Assembly (NCBI RefSeq): GCF_000210295.1
Contig: NC_026735.1
Coordinates: 507,749 to 571,748 of the forward strand
Source: Trypanosoma brucei gambiense DAL972
Lineage: Eukaryota; Euglenozoa; Kinetoplastea; Trypanosomatida; Trypanosomatidae
Direction of reading: 5' to 3'
DNA length: 64,000 nucleotides
In this document: piece by piece, positions 19,425 through 29,306 of the stretch
Numbering within the stretch: the stretch's first letter is position 1
Layout of the letters: each line of letters opens with the position of its first letter
The notes under the pieces: model-generated
Databases searched by the model: none
What the model was told of the DNA's origin: nothing
Seen by the model: only the letters and a program-made list of their open reading frames with translations
Program-made: the position numbers and the translations under genes

Positions 19425-21749
19425 TTAGCGGCGCCGCACTTCCACCTCGACTTCCTCATCGATATTGCTGGCGCGTGCTCTCAACACATCCGCTGTCGGG
19501 CTCTCAGCATTCGAGCGAACTGTCTCACCAAAACCACAGGTTTCCTCATTGTCTCCTCCTTCGCATGATTCCAAAGCTTGAGGTATCGCGCAGTTGGTTT
19601 CTGAGGACGATTTTCCAGCCACCACCGCCGCCCCGCCTTCTCTTTGCGAGGGAACTCCGACCATTTGTTCTTCCGCAACAGTGGTCGGTAAAGGCGCCAG
19701 CAGCTCCTCCGGCATGCACGGAAGGGGATCCTCGTGAAAGAATTTGTGCTCAAGCGCCTCACGTGCTGAGAGTCGGTCAATTGGGTTCCATCGCAAAATG
19801 CGGTTCAATAGGTCCATTCCACTGGGTGGAAGCGTTGCTGCTCCACTATGGTTTGAACGAGAAAAAATTTGCTGCAGTGTATTCTCACGATTGTACCGCT
19901 TCAGTGACCGCATCAGACGCGTCACCTCGTGCATTTTGTACAGCCCACTAAACGTTTCCTCCGTCGGGATCCCAATAACATCGCATATTACGGCGAAGTG
20001 ACGGCTTTCTTCCTCTGCACGGAACAAAGGTTCCTTGAGAAAAATTTCGGCCATGATGCAACCGAGAGACCACATGTCCATCTTATACGAATAGTCGGTA
20101 ATGCCAAAGTGAAGCTCAGGAGCTCGGTACATGAGCGTGACCACATTCGCCGTGAGTTCCTGTCCCTCGCGATAGTGACGCCCCAGGCCGAAGTCACATA
20201 ACTTCACCTCACCCGTGGAGCTAATGAGAATGTTGGAGGTTTTAATGTCGCGATGCAATATACGATGGTCATGCAAAAAGGCGACACCGGTGAACAGCTG
20301 CTGCATGACACACTTGACGCGTGAGAGGAAACACCTCGGTGCGTCTGGATGTTTGTTCGCAGAACTAAGGTGCAGAAGGGCAGCGACGCCCTTGCGATGG
20401 TAAATAAAAGCCTTCAGGTCGTACGGACAGTACTCCATAACGAGATACACATCTTTCATTTTATCAGCTGAGAGCTTTGTCTTGATTTGCGGCGGTTCTT
20501 CTTCTTTCTTATCCCCACCCTGATTGCATGACGAGGGAAGGCCGTCGTCGTTGCCCGACGCCGTCGGTTCTTCCTTCGTCTTTTGCACATTATCAGTACG
20601 GTGATTGTGACGGCCGACCTCGTTGCTGACCTCTCTGCCAGTTGTACCCGTTGCTGGTTTTACCTCTTGCTGCTTCGACGCTTTTGAGGAATTGCTCTTT
20701 TTATCCAAAAGAACAACTTCCCTGCCGCACACAATATTTGGATGCCGCAATCGAAGCAGCAGGTCAAACTCCCGCAGCAGATACGGCGGAAACCCAACCT
20801 CTGACTCCTCGAGCCATCGTTGTTTTACCTGCTTGAGAGCAAACTTTCTTCCACGGCCACCTCCGCTCGAAGAAGAACCGTTTGCCTCGGTGGCACGGTA
20901 CACTACACCATACACCCCGTGCGCAATTTGACCCACGGGAACATATTCATTCACAGAGCGGCACGGAGGCCGCGTCTTGCCAGACACCCGAATGGCCTTC
21001 ACACTACTCTTTACGTTTTTATGCAGGCTAGTGGCATAGCCCTGCAACAGTGAGGGAACATCCGGTGCTTCAGAAGCCCAGGTTGTCTTCCCTTCCCTGT
21101 CTTTCACGTCACTATGAGTGAAACACCTTGCTTCAAGATAGGGTAGGAAGTAAGAGACTACCGTACATAGTGGTGGATGCGTAAAATGAACAATATTCTT
21201 ATTAATCCCGTCGCCGCCGCTGCCAACCCCACTCAGTGACTCGCCCTCACCGGAAGAGTTGTTGTGATGCTGGTGTTGATACCCTTCCTCTCGCTGCTGT
21301 TGCACTTCCTCTTCGTTCTTTGCACTGTCATTGTCTCCCTTCGACCGTACTGGCCTTTCAGTTGCTCCAAAATCCTCTGAGCGGGCCCTTTTCTGCGCAT
21401 GCACGCTGACATTTCCGCGGTGCCGTTGCTGAATGAAGGTCTTAAACAATTCTACGGCAACACTTGTGGTGAACTGCGCACAAAGTGGGTCCTTCACGGT
21501 GTCTCTATACTTCACGACAGCCGTATAAGGGGAAACAAAGGCTGGGGGTAGATTAGCCAGTGGGACGGAGCAAGTGGACTTAACTTGTGCGGGAGCTGCG
21601 GCTGTAACGGTAGTTGACGAAGAGGGCAATGAAGAAGAGGGCGCAAGTGCCGCAGTGGTCGATGATGACTGTGGTGTCACAACGGGCTCTTCCGCTGCGG
21701 CTTTCCGCGACTTCAAAGCCTCAATTTTCTTTCTTAACAACTCAGCCAT
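19425..21749 (-). CDS. CRK9: Cdc2-related kinase 9 (CRK9), atypical cyclin-dependent kinase
   Basis: 774 aa from ATG at 21749; the frame upstream has no ATG, only a GTG. A long N-terminal extension (about 1-265) precedes the CDK fold. The glycine loop is GQIAHGVYG (His for the second Gly). The ATP-binding Lys306 is in FALKQV; the PSTAIRE-equivalent helix is FPPYLLREFDLL. An insert of about 80 residues (about 349-430) sits between strands 4 and 5. HRDIKTSN carries catalytic Asp501, the DFG Asp is 519, and the T-loop TANVVTLMYRAPE has Thr533 at the activating position. Long N-extension plus hinge insert matches T. brucei CRK9. Literature describes CRK9 as a nuclear kinase, partnered by CYC12 and CRK9AP, needed for spliced-leader trans-splicing and RPB1 phosphorylation. 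Confidence 0.9.
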   Translation of the reverse strand: MAELLRKKIEALKSRKAAAEEPVVTPQSSSTTAALAPSSSLPSSSTTVTAAAPAQVKSTCSVPLANLPPAFVSPYTAVVKYRDTVKDPLCAQFTTSVAVELFKTFIQQRHRGNVSVHAQKRARSEDFGATERPVRSKGDNDSAKNEEEVQQQREEGYQHQHHNNSSGEGESLSGVGSGGDGINKNIVHFTHPPLCTVVSYFLPYLEARCFTHSDVKDREGKTTWASEAPDVPSLLQGYATSLHKNVKSSVKAIRVSGKTRPPCRSVNEYVPVGQIAHGVYGVVYRATEANGSSSSGGGRGRKFALKQVKQRWLEESEVGFPPYLLREFDLLLRLRHPNIVCGREVVLLDKKSNSSKASKQQEVKPATGTTGREVSNEVGRHNHRTDNVQKTKEEPTASGNDDGLPSSCNQGGDKKEEEPPQIKTKLSADKMKDVYLVMEYCPYDLKAFIYHRKGVAALLHLSSANKHPDAPRCFLSRVKCVMQQLFTGVAFLHDHRILHRDIKTSNILISSTGEVKLCDFGLGRHYREGQELTANVVTLMYRAPELHFGITDYSYKMDMWSLGCIMAEIFLKEPLFRAEEESRHFAVICDVIGIPTEETFSGLYKMHEVTRLMRSLKRYNRENTLQQIFSRSNHSGAATLPPSGMDLLNRILRWNPIDRLSAREALEHKFFHEDPLPCMPEELLAPLPTTVAEEQMVGVPSQREGGAAVVAGKSSSETNCAIPQALESCEGGDNEETCGFGETVRSNAESPTADVLRARASNIDEEVEVEVRRR

Positions 21750-22865
21750 ACTGGACGAGTTCGTAGTGAAGGCACAACCCGACCAGACAAGTTGTTGGAT
21801 CGTCGACGGAGTCCTTTTGTGATCTTTATTTGAAACTCTTCCTCTCCTCCTCCTCCTCCTCTTATTGCCGTTTCTGCTAACTCTTCTGCTTTCGTTCGCA
21901 GTCACTCGTCCCCTCTCCCCTCCCCTCTACGAACTCCACAAGACAGCTAAGTAGGAAAATACACGTTAAACAACAATAACAAAGAAAAAGGACGCACGGT
22001 AATATAACAATAATAAAAGTAACAGTCACGCCAGCTACAATATTAACACCGATAACTAATTACAGAGACTGAAGTAGTGTTACCGTTCGACAGCATTGCC
22101 ATCAAGAATAAACAACATTACTGGACAGGGGAAAGAGATATGCACCAGGAAACTATACCATTGACGTACAAGTGCATGCATGTATATATATATACATTTC
22201 TATATGTTCAATCGTACTGTGCAAACACATACAACCCCAGAGGCATAAATTGGGGGAAAATAAACGAAAAATGACAAAGACGGCACACTCATTTGATGCG
22301 TTGACCGTTCAGCCATCAATCAATTGCATAGAGAAATTCTACAAAACGTGCACAAGCGTAATCACTTAGCCCCCGAAGGTGGCATGCAGTAAAGGGGAAT
22401 GTGTCAAGAATCTAAAAAAAATTAAATTTGAATGCACATGGTAGGGAACAAGCCACGAAAGTCATTTCACCAGAACCCGCGATGCAAAACCAGATAGATC
22501 AATAGTAAATTGCAGGAAAACATGAAATTGACAGAATTCAACAGCAGAGAAAGAACACAAGTCATGTACTCCATATATCTGCTTGGCATACAGCAGACAC
22601 GAAAGTGCATTGCGCAAAACAACGTTGGATGCCACTGGTGATTTTAACTCCTACTCCATCTTACCTTGCCCCCCCCATACTCAGCGCCTCTCAGACATAA
22701 CTTGGTATCACTTTTCGTTTTCGCTTTCTCATTTTTTTTTCTTTTGGTTCCGTATCACACGCACCTAGCCACAGAGAAGGCTGAGACCTTACCTTCAAGT
22801 AATTTGCTCACAACTTCTTGGCGGTGCACCGCATTGTTCCCCCCTTATTAACAGGAAGATATCTT
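21750..22865. other. Intergenic spacer
   Basis: Immediately upstream of CRK9 lies a purine-rich GAG/AGG run on the minus strand (about 21840-21862). A candidate splice AG follows a T-rich tract near 21950. The rest (about 22000-22865) should be the 3' UTR of the AK7-like gene, with T and C runs near 22730-22742. No gene seen. Confidence 0.65.
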
Positions 22866-25800
22866 TCAAATCTCCGTTCGCCGCTTGTAGTCGAAGAGCT
22901 TATCCGCTAACGCTGCCACCGGATCCTCGGGACGCAACCGCACCACCTCCGCCATGAGTGGAGTCAAACTGGGAAGTACATAGCGCATCAAATATAACTC
23001 CGACGGAAGATCTTCCAAACCAGCTATTTCTGTAAACATCTCCTTTGCTTCAAAGTATCGCAGTACACAGCGCTCCTCTTCTACAAGCGCCTTCTCTCTA
23101 GAGCTGTCGATGCGAAGGAAGGTCTTGAAACCTCGCTTCAGATGGGAAAGCGCGCCAGATTCGCGCTCTAGACTTCGATGCAAACTCCTCTCACTTTTCG
23201 TTTCCTCCATTATTGATTCAATCACTTCACCGCAAGTGGATAATCCAATGTTGTTGAGGACCCTTTCGCGGAGAACGTTGCAGTATTCAACAAAACCATC
23301 TTCTATTACAACCTGTCCACCCCCTTCTTCGCAATCCGTCTGAACCGCGCTTTCGGGGGTAAACATGGGAGCGAATACAATAGATGCGGAACGAGGAGGT
23401 CTCTCCCCACCGATCGGCTCCTCTCCATCCCAACCACCTCCAGCTGGAGCATCTTCCCCCTCCTCCGGTTTCTCCACAACTACGGTTTGATACCAGGAAA
23501 GAAGCGACTCAGTTGGTGGGGCATCCAAACGATAATTCGTAAGAAAATGCGTCAACTCTTCATGGGGATCCTTGTGGTCACCACCTTCAGCTATATCCTG
23601 CTTCAGCTCAGACACCTCCGCCTCCGCAATATCCCGGCTGGCCTGAATGAAAATGAAGCAGTCCGGGAAAAGAGCATCATTCGTCGGGGCAAGCGCATCA
23701 TCTGATTGGAGAAAAGACTTTCCATCCATGGCGTTCAGCATTTCGCGCCGCCGTCCGTCATCCAACTCCTCAAGGGATGGTAGTGGGAACGCAAAATCAC
23801 ATGGCTTCGGTGGCTGTGCCCGTTCCGCACTGTTTCGGTACAACTTGGGTCGCTGTTGCTCCTTCTGCTCGGGGGTATAAGCGAGAAACACGAGTCGAGC
23901 CTGGCGAACAGTTCGTGGGAAGTTTTCGAGGATGTAACCCTGGTTCTTGCAGTCAGCTTGGCGTAACCTCCAGCGAACCATTACAGCGAGTGCTTCGTCA
24001 AAGTAGCGAATGGTGGGTGGAGGATCTGGGGATGTGTTAACTGGTGTCTTGCTCTTCGACTTTCGCCGACCCCTGCGATTCACTTCCACTTCCTCTTCCT
24101 CTTCCTCTTCTTCTTCCTCATCAGATTTGGGGATTTGAGGGAACTCACCATTCAAGAGACGCAGGTTCAGCAACTTCGTGCAAAAGCGGTACTCCTCCCT
24201 CAGGGTAGCAATCTCAAATCGCTCCTGCTCATCCACTTGTTGTGCCAGTTGCCGCGCCTTCGTATCTGCGTTTGAGTCAGTTTCACTTTCCTCCTCGTCT
24301 TCCTCCTCCTCATCCTGCCCGTTCAGTAGCTGATGCTCTGGAATTATGTTTTCATCACCGTCGAGCTTAGGGGAAGGAGAAACAAGTCCTCCACCAGGTA
24401 TACCTTGACCCTCTTCCCCTTCTTCATCGTCCAACTGTGTCGCTGCACCCTCCTCACTCTCTTCCTCTTCAAAATCTTCTTCCTCTTCCTCCTCATTTTC
24501 TTCCTCTTCCCCCTCTTCTTCTTCGCCTTCCTCGTCATCATCATCATCCTCACCATTACCTCCCCTACCGGCTTCCCTTTTGGCTCGGAGTCTCTCCTTC
24601 CGCTCCAGTAGCCGCCGCTGACGTTCGCGGCGGATCCGTTCCTCACGTGCAGCCTGTCTACGTGCCCGGCGCCGCAATAATATGGTCACCATTTGCTCCC
24701 TTACCTTCGCCACATGGGCCTCGAATGCAATTATTATGTCTTCGATTGTAAGATGAACAACATCAAATAAATTCGCCAATATGCGGGAGATCTCTGGTAC
24801 CCTACCAAATGGGGGACCGGCGATAACAAGACGCATGGGGCAAAGTAAGCGTTCCGATTTGAACTCCTGCACAACCTTGTCCACGTTGGCGACAAAACCA
24901 CCGAGTGAAACCCAATCACTTTCCCCAAGCAGTTGTAAAGCAGCCCCAGACTCACAACGAACATTCAGGGCGCTGAACCAGTTGCCCAAGCCATGCGGCT
25001 CGTCAATGTACAGCCGTATGTCTGCCATCGCTATTTCCGGCGCCGCTACTTTGTTATCATATTCTTCGACGTTTCCCTTCACGAGGAGACCAATCTTATC
25101 CTTTTCCCTCACCTGCTGATCTAGAGACCGCAACCTATTGTATTCGGTAACTAAATCCCTCTCGAACTCCTTTTGTGAGAGCTCCATCTTTAAATATATC
25201 ATTTTTAGTTCTATACCCTCCACAGCGCATTCGTGAGAGTTCAGTTCCTCTTTTTCCCGGTTGATCTTCTCCTCACCATCCGTGCAGCGCTTCGCATTCA
25301 TAATGGACTTATACATTGAACGCTGTTTCGCAGCCTCTTCCAGTTCCCTTTTTCTCTTCAGGGAGATCGCCTTCTCTCGTGCAAGAGTGTCTAACTCCTC
25401 CATGTAGTTTTTGATACTTTCGTTAATCGACTCCTCTCTTCGTTTGAGTTCCTCCGACCTTTTTCGCTCCTCAATCTCGTCAACCACCTGCTTGTCGCGG
25501 TCGATGACGGGCTCTGTCACCTCAATTTCACCCCCAATGTAGGCCCGTATACCGTCAAGAATCTCCTTTTGGGTGTTATTTCCCTGATCGACGACAAACA
25601 TGTAACGATCTTCCAGCGTGTCATAGGAAGAGCCAACGAGAAAAATGATACGTGAAAGATCCTTTACATGGACGGTGGGAACGTAATTAGACCCGTCGCC
25701 ATATTGAGTAATCGGCTGATGCCGCCACGCCGATAAGAAATGATCACGAAGCAAATCCTCACCGGCGCCATAGGGAAGTCCAGCCCAAAGCACATACGTG

Positions 25801-26627
25801 TGGAGGGTTTCAGAGTTTGCCTGCTTTACGGCGTGCTCCAGCGCCCGCCATCCGTGGTAGCGTGTGTCAGGGTACCGGCGGCGATACTCCTCATCGCTCC
25901 AAACTTTCACTTCTAACTGCTCCTCCTCTTCTTCTTCCTCCTCTTCCTCAGTCTCATCACCGTCTTCAGTTGACTGCTCCCTGTTGGCACGCTCCTGCTC
26001 CCGCTGGAGGCGCGCAGCTTCACGCGCGGCACGGCGCTCTGCTCTCCTATTTTCCAACTCGCGCATATCTGTTTGTGCCCATGTGAAAACATTCGAAACG
26101 AGTACGAATGTCTTTTCTACATTGTAATGTGTGCCTTTTAATATTTTAATCGCGCACTCCGCTTCAAAAGCATTTTCCTCCAGAACGGCAATGATTATGT
26201 CGTAGGTCAGCAACTGTGAGCGGAACTCCTCATCATTGATCTCACCGTGTCGCGGCACTACGGCGTTCAGGTACGGCCTCATATCATTAACATAGTGATG
26301 CACTGACTCTTTGCCAGCAGCGCTGTCTGCGCCAGATGCGACGGTGGCATCGGGTGGGCACCCATTGAGTAGCCTAACGGTTGGGACCACTTCATTAATG
26401 CCGGTCGAGTTTGTTTCCTGAAATTGTACCTCGGTAGTGCCGCATAACCCAGAGCTCTGGCTCCGTGTTGCTCCCAGCTCCTCCATCTTGGGCGGCGTTG
26501 GTGCTTCTGTTGTGGATTGATGATGGTAAAACGTACCGTCGACAAGGTACTCCTTCGCATCATAAAATTGACGGCACACATGCCTTCCAACAAAAGAGTC
26601 TACATTGAGCACGAGAACACGCTTCAT
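22866..26627 (-). CDS. Adenylate kinase 7-like protein (Rossmann + AK-like + Dpy-30), probably flagellar
   Basis: 1253 aa from ATG at 26627 (the longer frame would need a GTG). Order of parts: an N-terminal SDR-like Rossmann domain (about 1-355, opening MKRVLVLNVDSFVGRHV) with an internal acidic coil; a long coiled coil (about 375-510); a second part with an adenylate-kinase core from about 595; and a C-terminal Dpy-30 motif in the last 45 residues (LPSELYLMRYVLPSLTPLMAEVV). This order is that of AK7, a ciliary protein that interacts with axonemal or radial-spoke partners through Dpy-30-type dimerisation. The AK core is degenerate: the P-loop reads IAGPPFGRVPEIS, without the canonical GxGK lysine, and the NMP-binding DGFPRT is ENFPRT. 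A Glu/Asp-rich insert of about 50 residues interrupts the core. It may have a structural rather than catalytic role. Confidence 0.85.
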   Translation of the reverse strand: MKRVLVLNVDSFVGRHVCRQFYDAKEYLVDGTFYHHQSTTEAPTPPKMEELGATRSQSSGLCGTTEVQFQETNSTGINEVVPTVRLLNGCPPDATVASGADSAAGKESVHHYVNDMRPYLNAVVPRHGEINDEEFRSQLLTYDIIIAVLEENAFEAECAIKILKGTHYNVEKTFVLVSNVFTWAQTDMRELENRRAERRAAREAARLQREQERANREQSTEDGDETEEEEEEEEEEQLEVKVWSDEEYRRRYPDTRYHGWRALEHAVKQANSETLHTYVLWAGLPYGAGEDLLRDHFLSAWRHQPITQYGDGSNYVPTVHVKDLSRIIFLVGSSYDTLEDRYMFVVDQGNNTQKEILDGIRAYIGGEIEVTEPVIDRDKQVVDEIEERKRSEELKRREESINESIKNYMEELDTLAREKAISLKRKRELEEAAKQRSMYKSIMNAKRCTDGEEKINREKEELNSHECAVEGIELKMIYLKMELSQKEFERDLVTEYNRLRSLDQQVREKDKIGLLVKGNVEEYDNKVAAPEIAMADIRLYIDEPHGLGNWFSALNVRCESGAALQLLGESDWVSLGGFVANVDKVVQEFKSERLLCPMRLVIAGPPFGRVPEISRILANLFDVVHLTIEDIIIAFEAHVAKVREQMVTILLRRRARRQAAREERIRRERQRRLLERKERLRAKREAGRGGNGEDDDDDEEGEEEEGEEEENEEEEEEDFEEEESEEGAATQLDDEEGEEGQGIPGGGLVSPSPKLDGDENIIPEHQLLNGQDEEEEDEEESETDSNADTKARQLAQQVDEQERFEIATLREEYRFCTKLLNLRLLNGEFPQIPKSDEEEEEEEEEEVEVNRRGRRKSKSKTPVNTSPDPPPTIRYFDEALAVMVRWRLRQADCKNQGYILENFPRTVRQARLVFLAYTPEQKEQQRPKLYRNSAERAQPPKPCDFAFPLPSLEELDDGRRREMLNAMDGKSFLQSDDALAPTNDALFPDCFIFIQASRDIAEAEVSELKQDIAEGGDHKDPHEELTHFLTNYRLDAPPTESLLSWYQTVVVEKPEEGEDAPAGGGWDGEEPIGGERPPRSASIVFAPMFTPESAVQTDCEEGGGQVVIEDGFVEYCNVLRERVLNNIGLSTCGEVIESIMEETKSERSLHRSLERESGALSHLKRGFKTFLRIDSSREKALVEEERCVLRYFEAKEMFTEIAGLEDLPSELYLMRYVLPSLTPLMAEVVRLRPEDPVAALADKLFDYKRRTEI

Positions 26628-26637
26628 TATTTCTTCT

Positions 26638-26741
26638 CTTGTTTTCACACGGAAGCAAGTAAGTAAGTGTCAAGGAAGTAATAATGATTGTTATGAAAAG
26701 GGAAAGGGAAAGGGAAAGGGAAAGGAATGAAAGGGGAAAGA
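26638..26741 (-). promoter_or_regulatory. Predicted spliced-leader acceptor with (TTTCCC)n pyrimidine tract for the AK7-like gene
   Basis: The plus strand carries four GGGAAA units at 26700-26723, extended by similar purines from 26696 to 26741. On the minus strand this is an almost pure pyrimidine tract. The first AG after it is at 26639-26638, leaving a 5' UTR of about 10 nt before the ATG at 26627. This placement also rules out the GTG at 26648 as a start. Confidence 0.55.
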
Positions 26742-27486
26742 ATTCGTATATCAATTCAACTAGGTAATCGATGCACAAGAAGGAGCGACGCCATACGCCC
26801 CCTATTGTAAATAATAATTCATTTGTTATTTTGACCTTCCACTAACCAATATCTATTTTCCTTTCTTTTCACACCTCTCAAAGCAAAACCAAACGCAGTT
26901 GATAAGCAGAAAATTGTAGACGGGGTACATATATATATATATATATATATATGTATATTTATATATAACGGGTAAAAGGTAACGAACAGATTAATAAAAA
27001 AATTACCATAGAGCGAAAGAGAGGAAACTCGTCAAAACCACAACACGAGAAGCGGCAAACAAGACGAAGAAAAAAGTGAGAAGCCGTGATAGATAAAGGC
27101 TCATTCAGCGCGCACAAAAAAGTAAAAGTCCTTGAAGCAAGCGACAGAGCAAAACGCGTCCACCGATAAGTGAATGGAACCAAGTGATGAAAGGCAGACG
27201 TTCAACTCTGCTGCACCTCAAAAAACTTCATGTGCTTCCTCATCAAAAAGAAAAACTCTTCCCCCAGATTCCCCTGGTTAATCACAAATTGACAAACAAC
27301 CAGCAGCACACGGACTCACTCTCTCCAAGTCACACACACACACACACATATACATACAAAAAAAAAAAAAACATCACAGCTCCCTTTTCAACAGCCCTTT
27401 ATCCCAACAGTTTCATTAGGAGCACACCACCTTCAAAAAACAACCGGAACTAAAGGCGTCTCTTCTCATGAGTCAGCAACCGAAAC
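26742..27486. other. Intergenic spacer
   Basis: Expected 3' UTR of IFT43 and the start of the AK7-like transcript region. It contains a TA repeat at about 26930-26952, a CA run near 27332-27348 and an A run at 27358-27371. No gene seen. Confidence 0.7.
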
Positions 27487-28200
27487 CTAGGAATGACCAC
27501 CCGACACGTTGTCACCTGTTGCAAAGGCACGTGGCGCGCTTGGTGCCGCAGTGTCATCCGGAAGCGCCGGACCGCCTTGCCGCCGTCTACGCGCAGCGCT
27601 CTCCTCTTGCGCTTCAACGGCAGTTTCTAAAAGTTGCTTGCGGCGACGCCGCGCCTCTCCAGCAGCCGCCATTGACGTGTCTACGCTTCCGGCGCCCTCA
27701 CGGCCATCCGGACTGGCAAACAAACCAGAACCACCTTCAGTGGCCTGCGCGGCATCTAACATGTCTGACGTGAGCTGCACAAGCAACATATCAGGGTTCC
27801 ACGGTACGTCCTCGTCGTCGAGTTGTTGTGAGAGACACGCAGTGAGTGCGGACATGTCGTAGTCCTCATGAACCGCCTGAAGAAAATCGTTCCATATGTT
27901 TGATATGTCAAGGGCCGCCAATTTGGGCAAAGTTGCTGCATAACCGATGGGAGCCTCGGCGACCAGCTCAACGAGGCGTTTGACTTCCTCCTTTTGCCTG
28001 CTCTCAGCCTGGTGACGATTTTCCTCATCAACACCGTCGTCGAGGCTGCGAAGGTTGCTTTTGGCAACGACCTCATCTTTTGGCCTTGGCCGGTGGTGCT
28101 TTGTGCCAGTCGCGAAACCCATCAGCGATTTGAGGGACGTCTCCGATTCCCCCGCCTTCTTCATCATGTTGGCACGCCGACCAAACTTCGGAGACTGCAT
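27487..28200 (-). CDS. IFT43: Intraflagellar transport protein 43 (IFT-A complex)
   Basis: 237 aa. The central block around residues 87-150 (LPKLAALDISNIWNDFLQAV, then YDMSALTACLSQQLDDEDVPWNPDMLLVQLTSDML) matches the IFT43 signature: a short hydrophobic helix, a D-x-S/L-x-x-L segment, then an acidic E/D-D-x-x-W-x-x-x-x-L motif before a final amphipathic helix. The N-terminus is basic with a charged coil. The C-terminus is Ala/Arg/Gly-rich and disordered. IFT43 is the smallest IFT-A subunit and works in retrograde transport in the flagellum. Predicted acceptor AG at 28249-28248 follows a T-rich tract, and 28200 is the first ATG after it. The assignment rests on the short motif, so it is good but not certain. 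Confidence 0.75.
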   Translation of the reverse strand: MQSPKFGRRANMMKKAGESETSLKSLMGFATGTKHHRPRPKDEVVAKSNLRSLDDGVDEENRHQAESRQKEEVKRLVELVAEAPIGYAATLPKLAALDISNIWNDFLQAVHEDYDMSALTACLSQQLDDEDVPWNPDMLLVQLTSDMLDAAQATEGGSGLFASPDGREGAGSVDTSMAAAGEARRRRKQLLETAVEAQEESAARRRRQGGPALPDDTAAPSAPRAFATGDNVSGGHS

Positions 28201-28976
28201 CTTCGAGATTGTGTTTTTTTCTTGTAATTCCCCTTCACACCTCCTCTCTATGTTTATGAAAATTCCAATTTGTCAACAAAAAAGGAAGCGGAACCATTAA
28301 GCAGCACAGCAAGCACCAGCACACAGTAAGTATTAGTGTGACAGCAGCGGGACAACAACATATGAGTAACAATTTCGCAACAGCCAGCGAATGCAGGCTC
28401 ACAAATAATTGACACGTCGGGCGCCACGACCATTATTCTGCACTTCCCCTCATGCACTCAAGCACATGGTTAGTGGGATATAAGAGCCAAAACACGAAAT
28501 AAAAAAAACGGAAAAACGTCTACCTTCAACAACATCCCTCCTCAGCACGCAGCTTAACAATCACAAAGGGGAAGGGAGGAAAGAGAGAGAGAGAGAAAGA
28601 AAGAAAGAGATGAACCTGAACGACGTCGCACGAATAAAGAGAAGCCTATGTCTAACTTAATCTTCCCACTTCACCCCTCCCATTAACACCATTTTCTTGC
28701 TTATGCCCCACCCGTTTTTCAGTTTCTTTATTTGATCTTTAAACATCAATCGGTGTGCGCCACGACTTGCCTGTCACACAACTGTGTGCACGCCACTGTG
28801 AAAGAGAAACCACGGTGGCGGTGCAGCGCCATCCAACAACAACAAAGAAATATTCAACAAGTCATGCAAAAACATCCCCGAACAATCCTCGGTATGCAAA
28901 ATAAGACAAAACAAACGTAGGGGCAGATACAGAGATAAATAAAGGACAGGGGATGGGGATGGTAAAAGGATCCCAC
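28201..28976. other. Intergenic spacer
   Basis: Carries the predicted IFT43 splice signal at its left end. The rest should be the 3' UTR of SmB, with a GA/GAAA-rich run at about 28577-28610. No gene seen. Confidence 0.7.
28248..28290 (-). promoter_or_regulatory. Predicted spliced-leader acceptor for IFT43
   Basis: On the minus strand TTCCGCTTCCTTTTTTG is followed by further T-rich sequence and then CATAG. The AG at 28249-28248 leaves a 5' UTR of about 47 nt with no upstream ATG. Confidence 0.5.
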
Positions 28977-29306
28977 TCAATCGCGTTTCCGCTTGGCTCC
29001 AGCTAACTTCTCCCGAGTTGCGCTCTCAAAGTTTGCTGGTTGTGCCTTATCTTCGCTGACGTTATCCTTCAGAACGGAGACAGCCACAACATATTCACCA
29101 CGTAGTAAAATCATGCCTAATTTACGTTGTGGGCTGATACCTGCATCTTTCATCTTTTTTGTCTCTTTACGAGTCTCCACCGTGTCAGCCAACACAACAT
29201 TCATGAACTTATCAAAGAGGAGCATCTTCCCCGTCATCTCTCTGCCGTCCACAAGTGTTACCCGCAGCGTGCGGTTGATGTTGTGAAGCATATTTTGGTG
29301 GCCCAT
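28977..29306 (-). CDS. SmB: Small nuclear ribonucleoprotein SmB
   Basis: 109 aa, very short for SmB (animal and plant SmB have long Pro/Gly-rich tails). Sm1 motif: LRVTLVDGREMTGKMLLFDK, then FMNVVLADTVE. Sm2 motif: LGMILLRGEYVVAVSVL, where LRGEYVV is close to the LRGENVV of SmB proteins elsewhere. The tail is a short Lys/Arg-rich segment (REKLAGAKRKRD), probably nuclear localising. SmB is one of seven Sm proteins forming the ring on U1, U2, U4, U5 and the spliced leader RNP; it is therefore essential for trans-splicing. The motif wording favours SmB over other Sm paralogues. Confidence 0.9.
   Translation of the reverse strand: MGHQNMLHNINRTLRVTLVDGREMTGKMLLFDKFMNVVLADTVETRKETKKMKDAGISPQRKLGMILLRGEYVVAVSVLKDNVSEDKAQPANFESATREKLAGAKRKRD

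Noticed and set aside
26700..26723. GGGAAA repeats as telomere-like sequence
   Set aside because: Trypanosome telomere repeats are TTAGGG; this is a purine hexamer best explained as a splice pyrimidine tract on the other strand.
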